Source: Pristionchus mayeri
Taxonomy: Eukaryota; Nematoda; Chromadorea; Rhabditida; Neodiplogasteridae
Direction: 5' to 3'
Length of the DNA: 64,000 nucleotides
Assembly: GCA_036245805.1 (NCBI GenBank)
Contig: BTRK01000004.1
Location: 34,643,541 to 34,707,540, forward strand
Every line of letters starts with the position of its first letter. Positions within the stretch are counted from its first letter, which is position 1. Both the position numbers and the translations under genes were made by a program. The notes below the pieces were generated by a model. The model was not told the origin of the DNA, did not search any database, and worked only from the letters and a program-made list of their open reading frames with translations. Positions 21,820 through 32,262 of this stretch are shown here, piece after piece.

Positions 21820-22491
21820 ATGCGTAAACGAAAGTGCGCTCGTTGTGGACAGAGCGCGACGATTCTGTTCAATTTCCCCGGAAACTCGAAGCGCGTTCAC
21901 CAGCACCTGTGGGTGAAATCGCTTGGTTTGGACGAAGAGGTGGCTAAACGGGAATTGGAAAGATTTCGCACTAGAGTAGCGGCAAAAGAGGATATTCGTT
22001 GGTGCGACAAGCACTTTGGCCTCGATGGATTGCCACTCCAGGTACCCACATTTATTCAATGTGCTGAAAAAAGTAATACGTTTTGTTCAAAGGCTCCTCT
22101 AGAAAGACGATTAGGCGATGGACCAGGTGATGGGAGCATACAGGTATTAGAATACTAGCGGCTGCCGCGCGCAATACCCTCATAGAAGCAACGGCGCGTA
22201 ACGGGGCCTGAATATGCGGTGGTTGATCGATTAGAGGGTGGCGAGGGAGATGGGACAGTCGAAGGGACGAACATGCACGTAAGAACAATTGAGAGATTAT
22301 CATCGACACTAGTTTAACAATTGAGAGATTATCATCGACACTAGTTATAATTCCTTACTAAAGGACACAGTAATGTACTCTTTGACATATCTGAATATAA
22401 ATATGTCAGGATGATGCTGTTGATATGGACATGGGGGGTAGTGATGTTCACTCACAGAACGAGAACGACCCGTTACTCGACGAGAATCAGG
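21820..22491 (+). CDS. THAP-like zinc-finger protein
   Basis: THAP domains are C2CH zinc-coordinating DNA-binding modules shared by P-element transposases and host transcription factors. The ATG at 21820 is followed by CARCG (first Cys pair), FNFPGNSK, a central Trp (HQHLWVKSLGL), and WCDKHF (the closing C-x2-H), then LPLQVPTF resembling the terminal AVPT motif. The spacing from second Cys to the CxxH is slightly over 50 residues, at the long end for THAP. Further exons by splice signals: LGDGPGDGSIQ|GTATTA (to 22144), KQRRVTGPEYAVVDRLEGG ... GTNMH|GTAAGA (to 22279), and 22410-22491 DDAVDMDMGGSDVHSQNEN ... DENQ|GTGATT, an acidic tail. The 3' end was not found. It could be a host factor or a domesticated or decayed transposase end. 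Confidence 0.6.
22284..22346. repeat. Tandem duplication of a 31/32-bp unit
   Basis: AACAATTGAGAGATTATCAT (continuing to CGACACTAGTT) occurs twice back to back, directly after the GTAAGA donor at 22279, within a presumed intron. Confidence 0.95.
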
Positions 22492-22805
22492 TGATTAGGA
22501 CAACAATTATATTTTTTAGAAGATATATTTATTCAGTTATTAATTAGTAATCATTTATATATATCAGAAGAATATTTAGCAACAATATGCACACAAAAAT
22601 TAGCAAGCGAAAACATCTATGGCATCACTAGTTTGAATATGTTTCAAATCTGCACAAATCTATACGTGTGTAGGATCATTAAACTATAGTTTAGATAGTT
22701 TTAAACATTTACAACACAATAAATATATGTACTCATTGAGGCGGACAAAAACGCAACAGATCACAGCTCTTTAAGAAGTACTCTTGCAACTCGGGAGTAC
22801 CATAA

Positions 22806-22939
22806 CCAATCGTTACTACTGTAACCCATGAACTAAAAAACACATTTCCTCGGGTTTTTAAGAAATGTGTAATCCAGCCAACTGAATTTGACCCAATGGC
22901 CTTGTTTAGGAGCTAATGGGCTACAGTAGTAACGATTGG
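22806..22939. repeat. Inverted-repeat element, 134 bp
   Basis: CCAATCGTTACTACTGTAACCCA at the left and TGGGCTACAGTAGTAACGATTGG at the right form 23-bp arms with one mismatch. A second hairpin (ACACATTTCCTCGG ... AAGAAATGTGT) is nested inside. It abuts the larger foldback that begins at 22941. Confidence 0.75.
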
Positions 22940-22940
22940 G

Positions 22941-24209
22941 AACGGTAGGGTTGCAAAAACGAAAACGACAATTTCGCATCCTCTGGTAGCTCTTTCCATC
23001 CCTCTTAAAAGTGTGCTGTGCGAGAGGTCAACAGCTACGTGTATTTGCGTCCCTTCCTCACTCCTTCCTTTTGAAAGAAACGATTGACCCATTCCTTGAT
23101 CTACTCGAGTCTCTAATAGTTATGCCCCTTCCTTTCTTTCTCCCTCTTGGGATCGGGATTCAACGATAGACTCGGGTAGATCAAGGAACGGGTGAATGAA
23201 ATCCCTTGCACGGATGGGACCACGAAGTTCCCGCACCCCTCGGCAGGTTGATCCCGTCCGCTCGAAAGTGAGGGAAAGATGGGAGATAGAAGGAAAGAGG
23301 ATGTGATAGTTTAAGAAATTTAGAGCATAAAACCTTAGGGTATAGTACTCTCGATTTGGCTGCACTGTTTCCCAACAAAGATGAGCTTGAATTTAACTCA
23401 CAACTAGGGTTGGACAAACGAGATTGATATCGAGCTTCGCGCACCCATGGCCTCTCTCCCCTCCTGTCATCCTTACTCTCGCGCTTGCAAGGCCAAACTG
23501 CCAGTGGGAACGTTCAGAAAGCGAGATCTCGATTTAGATCACTCTCTCCGCAGGTCAACAGACCCTCTTCCCATCTCCTCTTCTCCCCTTGCTCTCTCCC
23601 TGCCCGACTTGCTCCCCCGTGGATGAGCGTATGATAAGAGATTTGTGATATCCCCATACTTACAACCTATGTTTAGGGATGGGACATGGTCCCAAACTAA
23701 TACAAATAATACAAACCCACTCGATACTACCGTAACCCAGTTCCACGTGTCAGATCATGTTTCTTGTACCAAACATGTTTCTAAACAAATGCAAAAACCA
23801 ATATCTTGGGTAATGTGCTATTGAGAGAGTACGGTACTTTTTGTCTATTTGAACATACACCTCATTTGTATTAGTTTGGGACCATGTCCCATCCCTAAAC
23901 ATAAGTTGTAAGTATGGGGATATCACAAATCTCTTATCATACGCTGATCCACGGGGGAGCAAGTCGGGCAGGGAGAGAGCAAGGGGAGAAGAGGAGATGG
24001 GAAGAGGGTCTGTTGACCTGCGGGGAGAGTGATCTAAATCGAGATCTCGCTTTCCGAACAAGGAATGGTTTCTTTCAAAAGGAAGGAGTGAGGAAGGGAC
24101 GCAAATACACGTAGCTGCTGACCTCTCGCACAGCACACTTTTAAGAGGGATGGAAAGAGCTACCAGAGGATGCGAAATTGTCGTTTTCTTTTTTGCAACC
24201 CTACCGTTT
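22941..24209. mobile_element. 1.27-kb foldback element with a nested insertion in one arm
   Basis: The right arm (23866-24209) is the inverse of two left-arm pieces (22941-23090 and 23510-23706), including AACGGTAGGGTTGC / GCAACCCTACCGTT at the ends and GGGATGGGACATGGTCCCAAAC near the loop. The left arm is split by about 420 bp (23091-23509) absent from the right arm. That piece itself starts CCATTCCTTGATCTACTCGAGTC and contains its inverse near 23165. No transposase frame was seen. Confidence 0.75.
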
Positions 24210-24656
24210 GCCCGTCCCTTTTCAATAATTCAAAATAGATAGGTTATATATTATTTACAATAAAAATAACTATGGCAATATTTACAATAAACAATAAGTG
24301 ACAATATGTAAAACATACAATTAAATAAATCTCAACCTTCTCCTTCCAGCCTCTCTTCTCTGCTCCTCTTTCCCTCTCCCAGCTCCAGGTCGCCTCACAG
24401 GAATCTGCAAAGAGTAGTCTTCAACCAGAGAGAATTGACTCGACCATCTCCAGTGTGCCTACTCTGGGCAAATCGGTTAGCTCTAGGATCGAAATTAGGT
24501 CAATGTAATATTGGAGGATCCATCTTTCCGCCCCTCTCAATGCTCTCAGTCAACAACCGATTCGGAAGAGGAGGAAGAGATTGACACGGAGTCGCCCGTT
24601 CGCTCCAAATATTTCCTAGTTGATAAGGCTAATCTGGAGCAGCTTTTTCGGAGGTG
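24210..24656. other. 3' flank of the CDV3 gene
   Basis: AT-rich, then a CT-rich stretch (24333-24400). It probably contains the 3' UTR of the minus-strand CDV3 gene, with AATAAA-type signals read on the minus strand not securely placed. No other gene seen. Confidence 0.4.
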
Positions 24657-26084
24657 TCAAGAGTGTGCGTCGTCTTCACCTCGTTCGTTCGTCGTCTTCA
24701 CCTCGTTCTTCTTGTGCTTCTCGATCTGCTCGGCAGCAGCGAAAGTAGGGAACATTTCCTGTAAATTTTACACATTAAATAAAAAACATACAATCACAAC
24801 CATGAGGTAAAACCGGTTTATTAATGTTTAACCTGGTTGCTGAGATCGATCTTCCCGCCGGCATTCGCGTCACGCATGCTGGGAGCGACGTAGCGCGAGG
24901 GCTTGTTGGCTGCAAACTCGGACGCGGTCGGGATCAGCTCCGGAGCAGTCTCGCTCTTCTGAAACGTTCGAATTTAATTTAATTTAAGTGAATCTTAAGT
25001 ACGCCTATTGAATCAATCAGATGAACAATGTATAAAAAATAACGAATTGAGTTGACTCGCCTGGATGGTTCTCCAGGTCTTCGTGACCCCCTTCACGACA
25101 TCCTTCTCTTCCTCGACAGCTTCGGGGGTCTCTTCCTCGGTGTCTTCGAGACCCATGTTCTTAATGCGCAGTCCGTCGACTCTGCAAAGACAAGCATAAA
25201 CCATTGAAATGTTAATAATTGAAACCAACTTGTGGCTCTGATGCGCACTCCGCGCTGACGCCACTCAGTAGGTAAGAAAAGCTACTACAACGCATTGCAA
25301 ACCTGTTGTTGGTGTTGGCCTCATAATCGAGCCACTCGCTCTCCTCCTGCGATCCGTCGTCATCTCCGTTCTTGAGATCCTCGGCTTCTTCACGTTCTCT
25401 CTCTTCCTGAACAAGTTGATTAATTGTGATGAAATACAAGTATCAGTTGTGTTGTGTCCTTGTCCCTGGTAGATGGGAGAGGACGTGCGTAAACGCAGAG
25501 TTTGTCACCACAAAATAAATATCAGAAAATAGACAAGAGGAGAGACCGGACCGCTAGCCGGTGAACGAGCTAAAGGATAGAATGAATGGATGGAGTGAGG
25601 GAAGAGTGGGGCGAGAGAGCGCACTTGGGAAGAGAGTGCAGAGAAAGAGAGTGCGCGGGAAAGAGAGGGAGAGAGAGCGAGGCCGAAGCGTATTGACACG
25701 TAATACAGCAGTTTGAGAGGGAGGACTTACAGTAATGGGAAATGTCGTAATCGACAAGTGAGTTAATTGTGTATAGGAATAATCTAATAAGGTAAATTAG
25801 CTATTACGATGGTTCCTATACAACAAGTTGATTGTTCCCACTAAAATCACAATATAAATGCAATCGAAACTACACAAACCTGCTTCTTCGCCTTGCGCTC
25901 AAGGAGACTTCCGACATCATCGACCTTTACGACGGACTGCAAATGCAAAGATCACTTTAATAAAACAATTAAATAAAGAGATAATATTAACCACTTTCTA
26001 AATAATGGGATATGTAACATAAATACAACTAACCTTCTTCTTGTTGTCCTTCTTCTTAGCAAAGAACGAATCAAGATCGGCCAT
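24657..26084 (-). CDS. CDV3: CDV3 homologue
   Basis: Six exons: 26084-26034, 25936-25880, 25405-25303, 25181-25061, 24958-24833 and 24758-24657 (TGA), all in phase. The N-terminus MADLDSFFAKKKDNKKK matches the LDNFFAKRDKKKK opening of vertebrate CDV3. Then come an acidic stretch with EWLDYEA, VDGLRIKNMGLED, a WRTIQ tryptophan block, PSRYVAPSMR and DLSNQEMFPTFAAAEQIEKH, which follow the order of the conserved CDV3 blocks. CDV3 is a conserved cytosolic protein of poorly known role (named from carnitine-deficient mouse heart). Intron 4 uses a GC donor (CAG|GCGAGT at 25060). A 22-bp tandem duplication (24667-24710, CGTCGTCTTCACCTCG...) alters the last residues. A TTTGTTTCAG at about 26169 precedes the start and may be a trans-splice or 5' UTR acceptor. 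Confidence 0.88.
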
Positions 26085-26333
26085 TTTGATTTGTTTGCTG
26101 CTTCAAGTCGACGAAAATGTCGAAGTTCCACGCAGTTTGATGGGGTTCCACTCCGGGATTACGAATTCTGAAACAAAAACGTAATTTCTAACAAGTACAA
26201 CAGGATCGTATCATAAAACGCACATAAACAAACATAAACTGCGCCTATTTTTTTAACAAAAAAACACGTCGCACTATGTAAATCGATCAATTTGAACAGG
26301 CAGAACTGATTACGAAATGAAGGCGTTACTCAC

Positions 26334-26471
26334 AGAGATGGTCAGAGTGGTGGAAAGCCTCTTGGGCGAGAAGGTGACGGGAGAAACGACTGCTGACGTT
26401 CCGTTGAGGCCATTTAGCATGGTAAGGATGCGGCTCCCTCGTCGTTCTTCTCCTCTTCTAATCGAGTCCAT
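26334..26471 (-). CDS. Possible upstream exon / short leader protein
   Basis: After a TTTACACAG acceptor, ATG at 26471 opens 46 codons (MDSIRRGEERRGSRILTML, then SPVTFSPKRLSTTLTIS) to a strong donor CTCT|GTGAGT. Spliced to the next acceptor (about 26169) it would read two codons and stop, so it cannot fuse to CDV3 in frame. It may be an alternative 5' exon, an upstream small ORF or chance. Confidence 0.3.
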
Positions 26472-26484
26472 CGTCGTGACGGCC

Positions 26485-27099
26485 TGTGTAAATCGATTTA
26501 GAATCGAACGCAATCGTTTTTATACGACAAATATTAAAAATATAGAGCGAATTACGCGCGCCGAACCGCATGGGTGGAGGACAGAGCGCAAGGCACAAGT
26601 TACGCGAGCCGAAACACGCGTAACTCGCGCTCCGTATGTCGCCCAAGCATAAATTTCACGAACTTGGCTTGTAGCGACACTAAAGCACATATTCAGCATG
26701 TTGGAAACAGCGGATGATCAAATTAAAAACGCAAAATAGGGAAATCTTCAAGTTGGAGTTGTGGCAACTAGGAGCCGTCAACTCAGGACACAACCGGTAA
26801 ATAGTGAATCATGGGAAACAAAGCACCCGTTACCGTACTCACCCTAAATTCCCACCAATATTTTCGCATAGCCATTTTATTTTTTAAATTACGCGAACAG
26901 AAATTTTTTCTATTTTTTTTGTATTATAATATCAATTTTGAAATAACGAGTTCTACACAATAAGTTCAAATGTCCAATCTCTGCCAGGTCCCTTTAACGA
27001 TTGCTGAGTCTCTTTTTCTCTTTGCTTGTTTCCTTCTTAGTTTTCTGACCGTAGTCCTCTGCGGGTATCTCTATGTTCCTTTATCAATCACATAGTTAT
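26485..27099. other. Intergenic, nothing recognised
   Basis: Contains a short hairpin (AGTTACGCG ... CGCGTAACT, 26597-26624) and poly-T tracts. No gene or repeat family identified. Confidence 0.4.
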
Positions 27100-27764
27100 C
27101 ACACAGTCAATCTCTCGGATTCCTCTCCTCACGATACCCCCCTTGCCGATCCTTCCTCGGTGATCGCAGACACTGCGTTGATACTGCATATGCAAGTGAC
27201 CGTTGGGGAAGAAGGAGTGGGAATGAGCTTGGTAATGGGGATGATAAGTTCTCATTCCCATCCCTTTCTACCGTAACTTCATTCCTTCTCTCTTCACATC
27301 TGGTTTCTATCTCTTGCCTGCTCTCCCCAAACTATTGTCTCCCCCATCTGCCATTTCGGGCAATGTTTATGTTATGCAAATTGCAAAATCGGTTATGGGA
27401 CAGTGATAAATGTATTTCTGTTCACCGAATATGGGTCAAAGACCAGATTACGCGATTCGAACACATGGAGTAATTGATCGCATAAGGAGAGTGTTCCCTC
27501 GCAAATGTTGAAATGACCTTTCTTCCGCCCTTCCTCTCTCATCCCCATGCTCAACCCATTCATCACTCCTTCAAAGGCAATAAGAGGGTTAGCGTCCCTC
27601 TCTTACTCTTTTTGAATCTTGGTCCCACAGCGACGCGTCCTATTGAAGAAAATATCTTCATTCTACTATAAGACACAAATTCACGTTGAGTCATTGCTAC
27701 TCCACGAAAGTTTCTCTCATTGGCCTAATAGGAACTGCACTCTTATCTTATCGCATGCTATTAT
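27100..27764 (+). pseudogene. Array fragment left of a foldback insertion
   Basis: Starts with TCAATCTCTCGG and a VIADTAL exon (27140-27195), both also present at 17165-17275. From about 27515 it is a close copy of 37850-38095 (AAAGGCAATAAGAGGGTTAG, GCGTCCCTCTCTTACTC). The copy is interrupted at 27765 by the foldback and resumes at 30617. Confidence 0.5.
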
Positions 27765-30613
27765 CACGTGTATCACGAGTCAGTGGATGAAAAATTCAAC
27801 CCTCGGGAACATTTTTCAAAAAGTTATCTCATATATTGATAATATTATAGTGTTATATTATCCTGGAGAGAATATTTCGAAAAATAGAGGTCATTGGTCC
27901 CAAAGCCGGCTTTTAGGAATTTTCCGGTTTTGCACCTGGCTATAGTGTATTTCAACTCCCAGATGAGCTAGAAAGTTGGCATTGGCCTTAAAATGTGCGG
28001 AAAATTATTTCCAGAAACATTTCTGTTAAATAATTTTCTGTCGGGAGTGAACTAAATTTATGAAAATCGAAAAACCGATTTTCACACAAAAAAATAAATA
28101 TTTTCGATATCACGCAGGAAACTTTCAGTGGATTTTATTTTCATAATTCGAAAGAAGAAGTCGACATGTATCTTAGAAAAAATTATGGAGAGATTTGAAG
28201 GGTATATATGTCTCCCAATTTTGGGTCGAAATGGGACATGCCATGAAATCACGGACATTTGTGTCAGTATTCAATCTTAGAATAGTTTCACAAATGAACA
28301 ATCGACGTTTTGAGTCATTTTAGGAATGGTGAAGAACTATGGAGCTGTAAAACACAGATTTTAAATTACTCTGAAAAATCACTTTTTTCGGAAGTGCAAC
28401 TTGCTAAGTTTGAGCGTCCGAAACTTAGCAATCTCAATCCTGCGATTTCAATTTGAATGGGTGATTTGAAGTAGGCACCGATATGAGTAAGAGCTTGAAA
28501 TATAGCCCCGATATGACTACTACAAAATTTTGAATATATTACTGGAATATGCGATTTCGCGATGCTCTAAAAATAGAAAATTCCAAATAACCAATTTCTT
28601 GGAGATCTTCAACAAGATTTGCTCATCAAAAATATTTATGTATGAGTTTTATAAGTTTAGTTGTTCTCAACGATTTCCGACTCTACTAACAATTTTATGT
28701 AATTCGACGATGAAACAAGTTCGATATTTGTTCTCAATGCGTCAAAATTGAACAAAATATTTTTCGACTGTTCTCATTTTGAGTTTTCAAGTGATACGAT
28801 CTGGACCATGAAAACTTTGGACATTGATGGCTCTTTAAATTCTTACTCATGACAGTGCCAGCTACAGTTTTCACCAACTGCTTTCAAACGATTTAATGCA
28901 AAACCTTCAGTTTGGTGGGCACAAAATGTGCATCTTTGGAGTGTATGAAAATCGAATTGTTTTAAACTGTTGAAAATTAGAATTTTTCTGCGTGCATTTG
29001 CATCTCTATTACTAAAAAGTTATCTGCTCCCCAATTTGGATTGAAAAACGATCTGGAAAGTAGAATTCGTACGGTCAGTTTCCGACATAATCCGCTATAA
29101 ATCGCATTTTCAATGGAAGTTAATGACGATTTTGAAATTGTGATTGGTCGAGTGTATGCATATGCGGATGGAGTACCACGTGATATGTGAAAATATGTGC
29201 GGAAACGTGTGCAATGTAGGACGAACCCGAAAAATGTGAAAATGGCACTCAAAATGTTACATTCAGAATCGGACCGAATACGATTTCAATAGTGGCCCAG
29301 GACACTTTGGGGTAGTCGAATATAATACAAAAGGAATTTTGAGTCTAGCTTGATCGGATGAGGAAATATGAATTTTCACCCTTGTGACTTGACATGATTT
29401 ATCAATATTGGGTGATAATTTAAAGAACTGGAAGCATTGTAATTACGCCTTGTTTGGTACTATTCTATTCAGGGTAGTACGTACTTTAAGTTTTGCCTGC
29501 CTACCAATATGGCAGAACTTTGGAAACTCAGTTAGGCACGCTGAAATTATGGAAAAATCGAGGTTTTGGAAATTCGATTTTTTGAAAAGTTTTGAAATCA
29601 CTGTTTTTTCAGAATAATATTGTTTACATATTGCTAAGCACTCAAATGCACGCCAAACTAGGTTTTAATATAACCTGGAATGTTGAATTCGTACGATCTG
29701 CTTTCGACATCATGAGATATAAATCGCATTTTCGCTGGAAGTTAATTACGATTTCGGATGTTTGATAGGTCGAATGTATGACTATGTGAATGGAGTATAC
29801 AGTGATATATGTAAATATGTGCGGAAACGTATGCAACGTGGAACGAGCACGGTAAAAGTGAAACTTGCTCTAGAAACGGCACATTCAGAATTGGACCGAA
29901 TTCGATTTCAATAGTGCCCCAGAACACATTGGGGTAGCCAAACATAACGCAAAAGGAATTTTGAGTTTAACTTGATCGGCTGAAAAAATATGAATTTTCA
30001 TCATTTTTCACTGTACCCGTACCTGGCGCGCCACTTTGTGTGATAAAGAGGATATCGTTCTCTAAGCACTATAGGTCCTATGTGCGACCCTGGCTGAAAT
30101 CGAAGTCCGGGCTCAATGTCCGGGTAGTGGTGAATTTCCTCAGATCCGGACTCTTAATGACATGTCCCATTTCGACACAAAAATTGGGAGACATATAATA
30201 ACCTTCAAAACTTTCCATATTTTTTTCTTTCGAATTATGAAAAGAAAATCCACTGAAAGTTTCCTGCGTGATATCGAAAATATTTATTTTCTTGTGTGAA
30301 AATCGGTTCTTCGACTTTAATAAATTTATTTCACTCCCGCCATAAGTGAGTGATTAACAGAAAAGTTTCTGTAAATAATTTTCCGCATATTTTAAGGTCA
30401 ATGCCAACTTTCTAGCTCATCTGGGAGCTGAAATACACTATAGGCAGATGCAAAACCGGAAAATTCCTAAAAGCCGGCTTTGGGACCAATGACCTCAATT
30501 TTTCGAAACAATCTCTCTAGGACAATATAACACTATAATATTATCAATATCTGAGAGAACTTTTTGAAAAATGTTCCCGGCAACCTCCACTGACTCGTGA
30601 TACCCGTGTTATA
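27765..30613. mobile_element. 2.85-kb foldback element
   Basis: The left arm (27765 to about 28250; TATCACGAGTCAGTGGA, TTCCGGTTTTGCACCTG, ATATCACGCAGGAAACTTTC) is mirrored by the right arm (about 30160-30613; GAAAGTTTCCTGCGTGATAT, CACTGACTCGTGATA). The interior holds a pair of direct repeats (29035-29380 and 29650-29997). The same flanking sequence without the insert exists at 38090-38110. No transposase was seen. Confidence 0.8.
29035..29997. repeat. Two 345-bp direct repeats inside the foldback
   Basis: Copies at about 29035-29380 and 29650-29997 share GAATTCGTACG, AAATCGCATTTTC, AATATGTGCGGAAACGT and AAAAGGAATTTTGAGT in the same order, about 615 bp apart, at roughly 80 percent identity by eye. 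Confidence 0.7.
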
Positions 30614-32240
30614 TACTAATCCACAAGTCCAATTGTCGCAATTCGCTGATTCCGTAAAATTCTTTCCCTAAACTCCACTCCACTGTTCCACAAATTTATT
30701 TGATTTTCTTTGTGTATCGATTAGCAAAACTTATGAAAATTATACTACTTGTAGATCTCTACACGACCTCACTTGATGTTTCCCTTCATGAAATTATAGA
30801 GACCGATAAGTTCAAGAAGAATGCGCAATCTGGCGCGAATATCAAAGCCTTCCACGAACCAAGGAATGAGAATTCACCCTTAAACGAGGAGGAGTCGCCT
30901 TGATGAAGCTTGGAATGGGAAACGAATCATCCAATGAGAACGTTCGCATGAACATGACGTAAGTTGAAGGCTCAATTGAATCTTTCGTTCAGTGCAAATT
31001 ATGCATCACAGGTTAAGTTTCGCATATTTCAGAGTGTCGTGGATCATGTTCTACCACCGGGATTCGACATCGTCGAAGACTATCAGTCCTGGACTTCTTG
31101 TTTTCCAACCACTCGCGCATTGTATAAACAAATCGATAAATATTGAGGCGTCTAATGATGTGGATTTTTTAAAAAAGGGAATACGAGAATCGAGCTGTGG
31201 TTTATCTTGGAGTCGCTGGCCTGGATTCGCTCTCTCTCATCCACCTCAATCTCTCCCAACGTGGCTTTACCATAGGCGAATCTTACAACATAAAAGGGGA
31301 TATTGAAGGAATCGCGTCCTTATCTTATCACCCAACTTTTTCCTCAAGATGTGCAATCAGTTTGACCTGGTCTCATGCTCATCCACTTATGTATTGCAAT
31401 TCGTTCCCTCTCCCTCTTCCTTTCTATACAATTAGTTGTTCCATTTTTTGTTTATCGATTCGCAAATCCGATAGCACTACATATGACTTCTTACAGGTCC
31501 CTACATGATCTTCCTAGATGTTACCTGAAAAATCTTGAATAATGAACATTTAATTATCTTCGGTGATTGTGTCAAAATGATCAGGTATGTAATTGAGTAA
31601 TTGAAAGTATTGAATTTTTCCATTCCTACTACACAAAAACTCGCAACATCCATTTTAGGGTCCGAATGTTACAAATATGCATGGAGTACAGATGGCTTGG
31701 ATCAGTGACGGCGATTTCATCATATTTATTGACGCCGTTGCGTTCCCCTTCAGTGTTACGCATATATCCCAGCGTACAAGATTTTCAATGGGAATGGGAG
31801 AAATCGATGGTGTGAGCGATTTCCCGAATCTGAAAAGCTAGGAGGAGACATATTCAGAGTCAACAAAAAACATCACATCACAGACCACGAGACGGATCGC
31901 GTGTGCATTGATGTGGTAAGTTGAAGTCAATTGCTTCATTCGTGCAATACAAATTATCGCAAATAAAGTGTGTTGTAGAGTGAAGTGGATCACATTGAAA
32001 TTGCACTGACTGGATGTTGGAAGCCTATACATAATCAGTTACAGTCGATGATTGATTTTTTCTCCACATGACTTATCATATTCAGATTGCTGATGTCTTG
32101 ATATTCATAAAAGAAAAATTATCTACGTGTATCACTCGCTACCAAACAATTTTTATTGGAAACCCTTATTATATCTGTCAATAAACATATGATATTCGTT
32201 CTCTCATGATCGTATTCTTTGAATCGGCAACACAGTTGCT
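30614..32240 (+). pseudogene. Array units right of the foldback
   Basis: Marker exon at 30755 reads D-L-Y-T-T-S-L-D-V-S-L-H-E-I-I-E-T-D-K-F and is nearly identical to 38244. A second marker exon is at 31497 (GTCCCTACATGATC). The exon around 31660-31835 reads MHGVQMAWISDGDFIIFIDA, then FPFSVTHISQ in the same frame. Another frame of the same stretch carries VNKKHHITDHETDRVCIDV|GTAAGT (to 31914), whose paralog lies at 39117-39180. The FIIFID ... FSVTHIS pattern faintly recalls a galectin fold, but this is a weak resemblance only. It has no complete reading frame. Confidence 0.4.
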
Positions 32241-32262
32241 CAATGTAAGCGGAGAGTAAAAT

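Noticed and set aside
22284..22346. CRISPR-like direct repeats
   Set aside because: Only two adjacent copies without spacers in a eukaryotic genome.
31660..31835. Galectin-like domain
   Set aside because: Only a loose pattern (FIIFID ... FSVTHIS); key sugar-binding residues of galectins are not present, so not annotated as such.
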